Origin: a virus
Strand: one strand, 5' to 3'
Virus record (IMG/VR): IMGVR_UViG_3300042868_006028
Coordinates: 1 to 27,832 of that record
DNA length: 27,832 nucleotides
Each line of letters begins with the position of its first letter. Position 1 is the first letter of the stretch. Below the pieces are notes generated by a model. That model saw only the letters and a list, made by a program, of their open reading frames with translations. It made no database searches and was not told where the DNA came from. The position numbers were made by a program, and so were the translations under genes. Positions 21,745 through 27,832 of this stretch are shown piece after piece.

Positions 21745-22185
21745 ATGACAAAAGAAAAATTATACCAGTTAATAGAAAATGGTGCTACAAGAAAATGTAA
21801 TTCTTGTAATGAAGTATTGCTTGTTAGTAAATTTCATATAAAAAAAGATATAAAACATAATAAGAATTATAGATTTAATTCTCCTTGTAAAATTTGCGCT
21901 AATGTAAATAGAGATGTAAATTATCAGAAAGCATATCAAAGAAAAAGAAATTACAATCTAACTACTGAACAATATAATATTAAATTACATTTTCAAAACT
22001 ATTCTTGTGCTATATGTAATATACATAGAGATGATTATTCTAAAGATTTTGCTGTTGACCATTGCCATAAAACAGGAAAGGTTAGGGCACTATTGTGCAA
22101 CAACTGTAATCTTGGGTTAGGGTTTTTTAAAGATAGTTCAAGCATTATAAAAAAAGCTATTGTCTATTTAGATAAACACAAATAG
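21745..22185 (+). CDS. Endonuclease VII-like HNH nuclease, lone plus-strand gene
   Basis: 146 aa from ATG 21745 (an in-frame TTG at 21724 lies in the promoter). An N-terminal zinc knuckle (Cys18, Cys21, Cys48, Cys51) is followed by a basic linker (KAYQRKRNYNL) and the endonuclease VII core. The core has CAIC (88-91), VDHCH (104-108, catalytic Asp105-His106) and LLCNNCNLGLG (117-126, Cys118, Cys121, Asn122). T4 endonuclease VII has the same metal ligands and D-H...N catalytic set. It cuts branched DNA or acts as a homing nuclease. Opposite strand, own promoter and own terminators suggest a later insertion (moron). Confidence 0.85.
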   Translation: MTKEKLYQLIENGATRKCNSCNEVLLVSKFHIKKDIKHNKNYRFNSPCKICANVNRDVNYQKAYQRKRNYNLTTEQYNIKLHFQNYSCAICNIHRDDYSKDFAVDHCHKTGKVRALLCNNCNLGLGFFKDSSSIIKKAIVYLDKHK

Positions 22186-22232
22186 CACTAAAAAACGGGA
22201 CAATTAATCGGAATTAAACCGTTTATTGTAAC

Positions 22233-22281
22233 AAAAAAAAACAGCTGCGTGCTGGGGAGCTTACAACTGTTTTCTTTTTTT
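22233..22281. terminator. Bidirectional terminator between convergent genes
   Basis: AAAACAGCTG (22238-22247) pairs with CAACTGTTTT (22264-22273), ten pairs with one wobble, around a 16-nt GC-rich loop. On the plus strand CTTTTTTT follows; on the minus strand nine T follow (22233-22241). It ends both the endonuclease transcript and the lysis-side transcript. A weaker AAACGG/CCGTTT hairpin (22193-22224) lies just before it. Confidence 0.8.
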
Positions 22282-22294
22282 CAACTATGAATGA

Positions 22295-22322
22295 CAAATA
22301 TAATATAAATTATTTAATCAAA
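22295..22322 (-). promoter_or_regulatory. Possible antisense promoter next to the terminator
   Basis: The minus strand has TTTG (22319-22322) and a perfect TATATTTG (22295-22302) spaced by 16 nt, shorter than the 19 nt of the other promoters and without the following C. It would make a transcript of about 55 nt ending at the terminator (to about 22233). It could be chance in AT-rich DNA. Confidence 0.3.
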
Positions 22323-23366
22323 CTAAAAAATATGCGTTAATCTTGCAATTTGTCCAAATTCTTTGTGATGGATGTAACCTTCAACCGCTTTTGGAACGCC
22401 TGTATATCCGTTTTTGTGGTGCCAACTATCACTTCCTGAAGGACTGCGTAAAGTTTCAAATGTTACTCCTATAAAATCTTTGCTTGTTTTATGGTGTATA
22501 TGGTGCGAATAAATATATCGGTGTTTAGTTTTGCTCCAAAGTATTGGAAATTCAGTTGCAAGTAATAACGGCAAGTGTTCTATTTTTGCTCCGTCTCCGT
22601 GTGTTGTTCCTATTAAATTACTTCCGTACCTAAATGCTTTTCGGTGTTTTAAATCTACGTTAAAACGAATACTTGAATTGCTAAAGTGTGCTTCTATTAA
22701 CTGCATTAAAAAAAAGCCGTGTGTCAAATCGTGATTGCTTGGATTGTAAACAACTTCGACGTCTGCAAAACTTAATAACTTTTCTAAAAGTTCAATATAT
22801 AGGTTCTTCGCCATTATAAAATTGTCGTACCACATTCCATCCGTGTCTTGTGGTGTTCCACCTGTTGTAGTTCGTTTGGTATTGTCGGTGTGTAAAATGT
22901 CGTTTCCTGCAACAAATAAAACTTTGTCTATATAAAACCCTTTAGCTTTGTTTAAAATGCCTTGTAGTCCGTCTTTTGCACGTTTAACGGCAATCTGTGA
23001 ATTATATTCTTCGCCTGTTTCAAATGCTGTTGCTAATTTTCCGATATGTAAGTCCGCAATATCAATTACAAGTAAATGTCCGTCTGTATCAATATCATAT
23101 TTTATTGCTGTATCAGTATATTTTGGTGCGTATTTTTTTACTTCTTTTATACATTCGTCTTTTATTCTTTGTATCTCGTTTAGTTCTTCAGCTTTAAAGT
23201 TTGGGTTTTTAAAGAATAAACTTGCTTGTTTTGTTTTTAGCCAACCGTGTTTAACGTCTTTGTCATCAACTCCAGCTTCGTCTGTTGCGGTTTTTATTCC
23301 ACGATACTGCATAAGTATTTCGATTTCGTCTTGTTTAAGTCGAAACCTTGCGCTGTTATTTGCCAT
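22323..23366 (-). CDS. Calcineurin-type metallophosphoesterase
   Basis: 347 aa. Metal-binding motifs in order: IADLHIG (DxH, 105-107), VAGNDILHTDN (Asn155-Asp156), NPSNHD (Asn211-His212), GTTHGD (His256) and SHHIHH (288-292). Together they match the five-motif core of Mre11/SbcD-like and other phage phosphoesterases. An N-terminal helical part of about 85 residues precedes the catalytic domain. No partner ATPase (SbcC/Rad50) is seen nearby. Substrate unknown: DNA ends or nucleotides are plausible. It follows the spanin-like gene and ends at the bidirectional terminator. Confidence 0.75.
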   Translation of the reverse strand: MANNSARFRLKQDEIEILMQYRGIKTATDEAGVDDKDVKHGWLKTKQASLFFKNPNFKAEELNEIQRIKDECIKEVKKYAPKYTDTAIKYDIDTDGHLLVIDIADLHIGKLATAFETGEEYNSQIAVKRAKDGLQGILNKAKGFYIDKVLFVAGNDILHTDNTKRTTTGGTPQDTDGMWYDNFIMAKNLYIELLEKLLSFADVEVVYNPSNHDLTHGFFLMQLIEAHFSNSSIRFNVDLKHRKAFRYGSNLIGTTHGDGAKIEHLPLLLATEFPILWSKTKHRYIYSHHIHHKTSKDFIGVTFETLRSPSGSDSWHHKNGYTGVPKAVEGYIHHKEFGQIARLTHIF

Positions 23367-23372
23367 AAAAAT

Positions 23373-23813
23373 TTAGATTAATGATTTTTTTGCATACTTC
23401 CATAAGTACGAAAGCAGTAAACCTATTCCAACACCTACAAAAAGTAAGTTTAAGTTTCCTTTAGGTCTATTCTTTTTGCCTTCAGCTCGTGCTTGTGCTT
23501 TTTCAACTACCTTGTCTTTGTAGATAGTTTTTATTTTTATTTTGTATTCACGTTTTAATTCTATTCGTGTTTTTGGAACGTAAACATTTTTAGTTTTCCA
23601 TTTAACTATTGTATCTTTTTGCGTAATAAATTTTTCGTAAATTATTTCGTTGTTTACAATTACCGGAACGCTATCAATAGTTGCTATTCTTATTGTGTCC
23701 ATTTGTAAAGTGTCTTCACAAACGTAACCTTTTTTTATTGCTTTGTTCAAGTGATATTGAGCCGAACACGAATAAAGTAAAATGCTAATAATTAGAATAA
23801 ATAGTTTTCCCAT
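23373..23813 (-). CDS. Unimolecular spanin candidate (lipoprotein with C-terminal TM)
   Basis: 146 aa. The N-terminal signal ends in a lipobox LYSC (Cys16), followed by SAQYHLNKAIKKG. A middle part of predicted beta strands and a coil-like basic region (about 80-118) leads to a transmembrane helix at about 121-138 (LNLLFVGVGIGLLLSYLW) and a basic tail. Outer-membrane lipid anchor plus inner-membrane helix is the topology of U-spanins such as T1 gp11, which disrupt the outer membrane in lysis. It overlaps the endolysin gene by 29 nt, and the holin precedes that. The role is inferred from topology and context. Confidence 0.6.
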   Translation of the reverse strand: MGKLFILIISILLYSCSAQYHLNKAIKKGYVCEDTLQMDTIRIATIDSVPVIVNNEIIYEKFITQKDTIVKWKTKNVYVPKTRIELKREYKIKIKTIYKDKVVEKAQARAEGKKNRPKGNLNLLFVGVGIGLLLSYLWKYAKKSLI

Positions 23814-24219
23814 TTTTTTTGGTTGCTTTTAATACTTGTTTACGATTTTTAGAACTGAAACTTACGTGAACCCACGAAGGATTTTCATCGTTTCCAAACT
23901 CCCAAATAAGTTGGTCGAAGTCTAATTTGTCTTTTATAAAATTAAACCCTTTAGAACCGATTTGCAAGTCCATTGCTTCGCCTTTACAATGTTGGCTTGA
24001 TAAACTCCCCTTAATCATTTTATTCAATTGTACTGAACGATAGGCAGAACTAATTTTTATTGGTGTGTTTAAGTGAATTCTTAAAGGTTCAAACACATTT
24101 TCACACAAAAGTTTTGCGGACGCAATTTGCGACTCGTTCATTTTGTTGTTTATTCCGTGCGTGGTTGCAGTTGATGAATCTTGAAATTCTGCTAACGTAA
24201 CGTGTGCGCTTAAATTCAT
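23785..24219 (-). CDS. M15-family peptidase endolysin
   Basis: 144 aa. The Peptidase_M15_3 pattern is present: SAYRSVQLNKMIKGS (58-72), SQHCKGEAMD (75-84) with zinc ligands His77 and Asp84, and a WEFGNDENPSWVHVSF region with His118 as third ligand and Glu107 as catalytic base candidate. It lacks a signal peptide, so it relies on the holin to reach peptidoglycan, where this family cuts stem peptides. The gene overlaps the holin stop by 4 nt and the spanin start by 29 nt: a complete lysis cassette. Confidence 0.9.
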   Translation of the reverse strand: MNLSAHVTLAEFQDSSTATTHGINNKMNESQIASAKLLCENVFEPLRIHLNTPIKISSAYRSVQLNKMIKGSLSSQHCKGEAMDLQIGSKGFNFIKDKLDFDQLIWEFGNDENPSWVHVSFSSKNRKQVLKATKKNGKTIYSNY

Positions 24220-24677
24220 TTTAACTTATTAATGTTGTCTTTAACTTCTTTTGCTCTTGCAAACAATAACTTTGCGCTTTGCCAAATGTCTATTCCTTTA
24301 ACAACTTTATAGTTTTCGTTTATACTCATAACTTCTATTGAAGCAAGTACCAACGCTAAAACTTTTGTAAGCATTAATGGTACTGAAAAGAATTGTAAAA
24401 TTATTTGGTTAAGAATAAAATAGTCTATAAGGTAAAAAAGTATAACCGTCAACTCGTATAAAAGTAATTTAGAAACTATCGCCGAAAGTTTGCGTGACGT
24501 TATTTCTTGTTTTTGGTGTTTAGCTTTCCAGATACCTGTTGCCGTGTCCGACAATATCAACGCAAATAAAAGTCCAAGTATTCCGCTAATAGGTAAAAAA
24601 AACGAAAAGCAAATAGTCAATAGTTTCAATGCGGAATTTTTAATTGTGTAAAGTAATAAATATAATTGTAGTCTCAT
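24216..24677 (-). CDS. Phage holin (Phage_holin_4-like)
   Basis: 153 aa with three hydrophobic segments (about 17-45, 69-89, 93-116). Between the first two is SDTATGIWKAKHQKQEITSR, close to the conserved D-xx-TG-xxKA loop of the Phage_holin_4 family. A LASIEVMSINENYKVVKG segment follows the last helix. It directly precedes the endolysin (ATGA). Expected role: oligomerises in the inner membrane to release the endolysin. Confidence 0.8.
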   Translation of the reverse strand: MRLQLYLLLYTIKNSALKLLTICFSFFLPISGILGLLFALILSDTATGIWKAKHQKQEITSRKLSAIVSKLLLYELTVILFYLIDYFILNQIILQFFSVPLMLTKVLALVLASIEVMSINENYKVVKGIDIWQSAKLLFARAKEVKDNINKLK

Positions 24678-24838
24678 AATCCTAAATCTTCAAGTGCTTC
24701 CGTTAAACTGAAAGTTAAGTAAAAAAACAAAGTAACTCCAGCCAAATTAATGTAGGGTTCTGTGCCTTGACAAATCAAAGAGAACGAAGTTAAAAAACCC
24801 GCTATAAAATAAAGAATTGCAAAAATATTACTTTTCAT
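24674..24838 (-). CDS. Small membrane protein beside the holin (54 aa)
   Basis: ATG at 24838 and TGA at 24674 overlapping the holin ATG. It starts MKSNIFAILYFIAGFLTSFS, giving one TM helix at about 5-24, and a second hydrophobic stretch (NLAGVTLFFYLTFSL) follows. Adjacent to the holin, it could be an antiholin or a second holin component. No family recognised. Confidence 0.65.
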   Translation of the reverse strand: MKSNIFAILYFIAGFLTSFSLICQGTEPYINLAGVTLFFYLTFSLTEALEDLGL

Positions 24839-24991
24839 CTATTCTCCTTTAAGAGCTTTCAACTCTTCGTACATAGCAAGTAGTTGTGCTTCTTTATCTT
24901 GTATTAATTCTTCGTTTGTTCTTTCAATAACATCAACAAGTTCTTCAATGTATAGCCCTTGTTCGTTATAATATCCTATTAATTGTTTCAT
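24839..24991 (-). CDS. Small acidic helical protein (50 aa)
   Basis: ATG at 24991, TAG at 24839 touching the next ATG (24838). It starts MKQLIGYYNEQGLYIEELVD and is a Glu-rich helix throughout (VIERTNEELIQDKEAQLLAM). No membrane segment. It lies between the fibre and lysis genes. Possibly a fibre chaperone or lysis regulator; nothing specific is visible. Confidence 0.65.
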   Translation of the reverse strand: MKQLIGYYNEQGLYIEELVDVIERTNEELIQDKEAQLLAMYEELKALKGE

Positions 24992-25001
24992 CTTAATTTA
25001 T

Positions 25002-26099
25002 TTAAATTGTATGTATTCTTACTGCTCTTACATTCACACCACCGCTGTTTTTAGCTATACCGTTTTGACCACCATTAAGGAAAGTAATTGCGTACCCATT
25101 ACTTGCATTAAACTCCGTAGAAGTCCAATATTGATTAAACATACTACTAAAACCATTTGTTCCCCCTAAAACTTTATTTACAACCGCCGCTGAATTATAA
25201 CACATATTTAACTCCCAAAGTGAAGGTAAATACCAATCTGAAAAACCACCACCTGCAAAAAGTCTTGCTATTCCTGCTGCATAAGCTGTAGTTGCAGAAA
25301 GACCTGTTTGTGCTATAATTGCATTAGTATTTGTAAGACCATCAAATAAACTTTGACCTGTAGCACCTACTGCAGTAGTTTGAAATGCAGGTATTGTCCA
25401 AGGTAAACCTATACCTAAATTTGTTAAACTTGCAACAAGTGCTTTGTTAACTCCAGCATCATTAAATACTGCAACAACTATTCCCCCACCAATTTGCGCT
25501 CCTATCTCTGTACCACCACCGCCACCGCCACCTGAAGCAGCAATAGTCTGATTAGGGAAAGTTCCTGTAATAGTTACATTAGTTCCTGCTACCAAACTTG
25601 GAGTAGCTGTGCCTGTACCACCATTAGCAACTGCTACAATTCCTGTAACATTGGCTGCTGTGCCTGTAGTGTTTTGGTTAAGTGTTGGAATATCTGCGCT
25701 TACAATAGCTCTAAATGTCGGTACTCCTGAACTTCCGTTTGGTGCTGCTAAAATATTATTTGCAGTTTTTGACGCATACGGATTTAGAGTGTCTCCATAA
25801 TTTGAAGCTAAACTAATAACAGGTGTTGTAGTTCCTGTTGCGACTACAGGTGTTGTTGCAGAAACTGAAGTTACGCCACCTATTACCAAATTTCCACTTC
25901 CTAATATTGTAGTGGAATTAATGGTCTTGATGTTAGTACCACTTATTAAAGTGTCTTGCTTTGAACCTATAATATTTGCACCTGTAACCGACTTTGTTAC
26001 ATAGCCACCTGCTCCATCGCTTTCACTAATTTCTAATAAATCAGTATTTGCTATTGCTGAACCTTTTGCGGTTAATTGACTAATTTTTAAATCTGCCAT
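25002..26099 (-). CDS. Tail fibre with C-terminal DUF1566 (Lcl-like) domain
   Basis: 365 aa. The N-terminal part (about 1-190) is a repeated Thr/Gly/Ser-rich beta region (KISQLTAKG, then LGSGNLVIGGVTSV, and VANGGTGTATP, typical of phage fibres). A Gly-rich hinge (SGGGGGGGT) follows. The C-terminal about 165 residues hold a DUF1566 fold: FSDWYLPSLWELN, QYWTSTEFN, and VNVRAVRIHTI at the end. DUF1566 is C-type-lectin-like and often binds surfaces. The fibre should contact the host surface. Confidence 0.75.
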   Translation of the reverse strand: MADLKISQLTAKGSAIANTDLLEISESDGAGGYVTKSVTGANIIGSKQDTLISGTNIKTINSTTILGSGNLVIGGVTSVSATTPVVATGTTTPVISLASNYGDTLNPYASKTANNILAAPNGSSGVPTFRAIVSADIPTLNQNTTGTAANVTGIVAVANGGTGTATPSLVAGTNVTITGTFPNQTIAASGGGGGGGTEIGAQIGGGIVVAVFNDAGVNKALVASLTNLGIGLPWTIPAFQTTAVGATGQSLFDGLTNTNAIIAQTGLSATTAYAAGIARLFAGGGFSDWYLPSLWELNMCYNSAAVVNKVLGGTNGFSSMFNQYWTSTEFNASNGYAITFLNGGQNGIAKNSGGVNVRAVRIHTI

Positions 26100-26102
26100 A
26101 AT

Positions 26103-26888
26103 TTATTGTGTTATTCTGTTATTATTATTTTCTGTTATTCTTTGGTCGTTAATTTCTGTTATTCTATTTATGTTTGAATAATTATCTGCTGTAATTGTAT
26201 TAGATATTTGAGTTGCAGTACCTAAAGCATTAGTAGCATCTACAAAACAATTAATATTAGCATTAGAATCTTCTATTACTAAAGTATATGTAGATGATGT
26301 TGCACCAATTATAGGTAAACCATTTCTTGTCCATTCGTATGCAAAAGTAGGTAATGGATTGCCCGTCCAAGTTCCTGTTGTTGAAGAAAGTAAACTACCA
26401 AGTGTTGTTGTTCCACTAATAACAGGCGCAATAGTATTAGCAGGTGCTGAATATGTTTGTGCTGTTATAATATTTGAAGTTGCTGACGCGCTTCCTAAAG
26501 TATTTGTTGCAGTTACTACACAAGTTATATTTTGTGCTGAATCACCAACTACTAAAGTATAAGTTGAATTTGTTGCGCTGGTTATATTTGTTACACCCCT
26601 TCGCCATTGGTAAGCAAAAGTTGGTGTAGGTATTCCTATCCAAGTTCCTGTTGTTGATGAAAGTACACTACCTAAAGCCGTAGCGCCACTTATTACAGGT
26701 GCAATAGTGTTAGCAGGAAAAATAGGTACTATTGGATTTACTACACCGTCAATTACTCCTATTCCTTGAGCGCTTAAACTTCCGTTACAACACTTTATAG
26801 AATAGCTTTTTCCGTCTTTACATAGACAACCACGTTGTCCACCTTTTGGACTTGTTCTCGAAGGTAAAGAACCCCAACTACTTCCCAT
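26103..26888 (-). CDS. Ig-like repeat protein, probable virion adhesin
   Basis: 261 aa. An N-terminal Cys-rich cap (GCLCKDGKSYSIKCCNGSLS, 20-39) is followed by two Ig-like repeats of about 91 residues starting PANTIAPVISG (58 and 149). These keep a Trp (GTWIG/GTWTG), a YxW pair and a Cys (ITCVV/INCFV) at matching positions. The C-terminus has three short RIT repeats (NRITEINDQRITENNNNRIT). The design suits a fibre or surface-binding appendage. It lies between the connector and the DUF1566 fibre. Confidence 0.7.
   Translation of the reverse strand: MGSSWGSLPSRTSPKGGQRGCLCKDGKSYSIKCCNGSLSAQGIGVIDGVVNPIVPIFPANTIAPVISGATALGSVLSSTTGTWIGIPTPTFAYQWRRGVTNITSATNSTYTLVVGDSAQNITCVVTATNTLGSASATSNIITAQTYSAPANTIAPVISGTTTLGSLLSSTTGTWTGNPLPTFAYEWTRNGLPIIGATSSTYTLVIEDSNANINCFVDATNALGTATQISNTITADNYSNINRITEINDQRITENNNNRITQ
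26175..26717 (-). repeat. Two tandem Ig-like domain repeats within the adhesin gene
   Basis: Repeat 1 covers 26717-26445 and repeat 2 covers 26444-26175. Both encode PANTIAPVISG, an LGS(V/L)LSSTTGTW stretch, an FAY(Q/E)W segment and a STYTLV strand, with DNA identity clearly visible in the shared blocks. Likely a recent duplication and a site for repeat-number change. Confidence 0.75.
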
Positions 26889-26951
26889 TTTTTATAGTGT
26901 TTAGGTAAGTCTTTAATTTAACGATATTAACTTCCTTTGGTTTGTATGTTC

Positions 26952-27452
26952 TTAAATGTACCATCCTGTATAATTATTATTAGTGTCAGGAAACATATCG
27001 CTATTTGAATTCGTGTTGTATTCTGGAAATAAACTTGTGTTATTACTTATGTAGTCAATAAAACGTTGTGTGTAGTGTTGTGCTATTTGTGTTTCTTTTT
27101 CAATTAAAAAGTCTATTTCGTTTTTTTCTACGCTTGTTGAATTTTCAGAATTGTGTTTGTAAACACCTTTGTTTGAAATCGTGTAAGCTGCGAATGGCAA
27201 ATAATATTTCATTGCTAAGTGAATTAACATCGGCTTTAAATAAGTCGTTGTAAGCGTTAAATAATTACCGCTTAATGTATTTGCTATTATGTCCGCTTTT
27301 ATCTTGTCTAATAGCTTCGTACCGGTGAAATTTTGCAAGTCTGTATCTTGTGCAATCTTGATGTATTGTATAAAATTGTCCGTGTCAACATTTCCATTTA
27401 ACGAAGTAAATTTAACTAAATCTTGTCTTGTGACTAAAAGTGCGTCTGCCAT
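26952..27452 (-). CDS. Head-tail connector protein candidate
   Basis: 166 aa. It begins MADALLVTRQDLVKFTSLNG, with helical parts QYIKIAQDTDLQNFTG, LKPMLIHLAMKYYLPF and KETQIAQHYTQRFIDY. The helical layout and opening resemble gp6-like/DUF6712 connector proteins of Bacteroidota phages. It overlaps the preceding head-domain gene by one base. Role: links portal and neck. Assigned by pattern. Confidence 0.6.
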   Translation of the reverse strand: MADALLVTRQDLVKFTSLNGNVDTDNFIQYIKIAQDTDLQNFTGTKLLDKIKADIIANTLSGNYLTLTTTYLKPMLIHLAMKYYLPFAAYTISNKGVYKHNSENSTSVEKNEIDFLIEKETQIAQHYTQRFIDYISNNTSLFPEYNTNSNSDMFPDTNNNYTGWYI

Positions 27453-27832
27453 TATTGAAAACGTTTGTTAGAAGGTAAAAAACCGTGTGTGTTTGGTATG
27501 TCGATTGGACGTGTTGCAACTAAACTTGGGTTAGTAACTACATAACCAAATTTAGCAGCTTTTGCTTGTGCTAATTTCTTTGTGTTTGCGGTTATGTTTA
27601 ATCCTGTTCCTTCAAAGACTGCATAAACTTGTTTGTTCCAACGGTGATGACAATTTCCACCGCCTTTATATAACCAAATAGAATAGTAGTCTGTTCCTTT
27701 TGGCCCCCAACCTGCGTTAACAACTTGTGTACTCATATTTAAAATATCTTCTTTTCTATAAATCTTGTTGGCTTTTACCATTTGTGTACAAAATTCACGT
27801 GGATTGTCCGTTACTTCGCCTTCGTATTTATA
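27452..27832 (-). CDS. Head-associated C-terminal domain, 5' end cut off by window edge
   Basis: The frame is open to the right edge without a stop, so the start lies outside; an internal ATG at 27781 would give 109 aa. The visible part has EGEVTDNPREFCTQM, then YRKEDILNMS, GWGPKGTDYYSIWLYKGGG and CHHRWNKQVY (Cys and His-His). I recall this domain at the C-terminus of portal/XkdF-type head proteins of Bacteroidota phages. The Cys/His pattern hints at metal binding. The missing portal gene probably lies just beyond this edge. Confidence 0.65.
   Translation of the reverse strand, partial: YKYEGEVTDNPREFCTQMVKANKIYRKEDILNMSTQVVNAGWGPKGTDYYSIWLYKGGGNCHHRWNKQVYAVFEGTGLNITANTKKLAQAKAAKFGYVVTNPSLVATRPIDIPNTHGFLPSNKRFQ

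Larger units (their letters stand above)
244..23572 (+). repeat. Dispersed strand-biased 9-mer TTCGTGTTT
   Basis: Plus-strand exact copies start at 244, 2509, 3005, 3535, 4711, 8370, 11123, 13137, 13496, 14145, 14788, 15110, 15972, 16384, 17814, 20409, 21329 and 23564. Only two are reversed (AAACACGAA at 19566 and 19958). Four TCCGTGTTT variants (5905, 8598, 10028, 16624) have the same orientation. Copies fall in all reading frames and in leaders, so codon use does not explain them. Coordinates span the first to last copy. Confidence 0.7.

Noticed and set aside
22193-22224. AAACGG/CCGTTT hairpin after the endonuclease gene as a main terminator
   Set aside because: It has no T run on the plus strand; the stronger hairpin at 22238-22273 is a better terminator.
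1-27832. Possible complete circular genome
   Set aside because: The two ends share only a few bases (tata), no terminal repeat is seen and no portal gene is present, so circularity is not supported.
1-27832. tRNA genes or CRISPR arrays
   Set aside because: No cloverleaf with a T-arm GTTCGA-type element and no regularly spaced repeats were found by reading both strands.

Overview
The window looks like most of a dsDNA tailed-phage genome (siphovirus type) that infects a flavobacterium or related Bacteroidota. Three things point to this host group. The DNA is AT-rich (about one-third GC by eye). Starts lack Shine-Dalgarno sequences. The best promoters follow the Bacteroidota pattern of a -33 TTG box and a -7 TAnnTTTG box, here TTG-N19-TANATTTGC. 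No integrase, repressor gene, tRNA or CRISPR array was seen. No portal gene was seen either, and open frames run off both ends, so the window is probably incomplete.

All genes but one lie on the minus strand and are read from high to low coordinates; many are joined by ATGA or TAATG overlaps. Reading that way: (1) 27832-24216 holds a head-associated C-terminal domain, a head-tail connector, two fibre or adhesin proteins, two small proteins and a holin. (2) 24219-22323 holds an M15 endolysin, a spanin-like lipoprotein and a calcineurin-type phosphoesterase. (3) 22322-21400 holds a bidirectional terminator, a lone plus-strand endonuclease VII-like gene, and an AT-rich intergenic region with repeats and divergent promoters. 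(4) 21399-19967 is an early operon of small unknown proteins ending in a stand-alone DnaA domain IV-like protein. (5) 19963-19838 is a promoter followed by a strongly structured RNA ending in a terminator.

(6) 19817-16832 is the replication cassette: winged-helix replisome organiser, Twinkle/DnaB-type helicase core, NinG nuclease, PD-(D/E)XK-like protein. (7) From its own promoter, 16764-14017 is the recombination cassette: ERF annealing protein and YqaJ exonuclease, then small proteins including one with an SSB-like acidic tip, ending at a terminator. (8) From 13909 the late region runs to the left edge: sigma-like factor, small and large terminase, tail chaperones with a probable -1 frameshift, tail terminator and baseplate-like proteins, tape measure, prohead protease, scaffold candidate, major capsid, tail tube. 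The capsid and tube genes are each followed by a hairpin terminator.

Besides the longer reading frames, eleven short genes were found by hand translation (2946, 5710, 11116, 12808, 14719, 15295, 19638, 20935, 21069, 24674, 24839). The most notable signals are a strand-biased 9-mer (TTCGTGTTT, 18 copies in one orientation against 2), the switch-like RNA at 19838-19929, and the dual-coding frameshift region at 10345-10625. Domain calls rest on reading motifs by eye; no database search was run.
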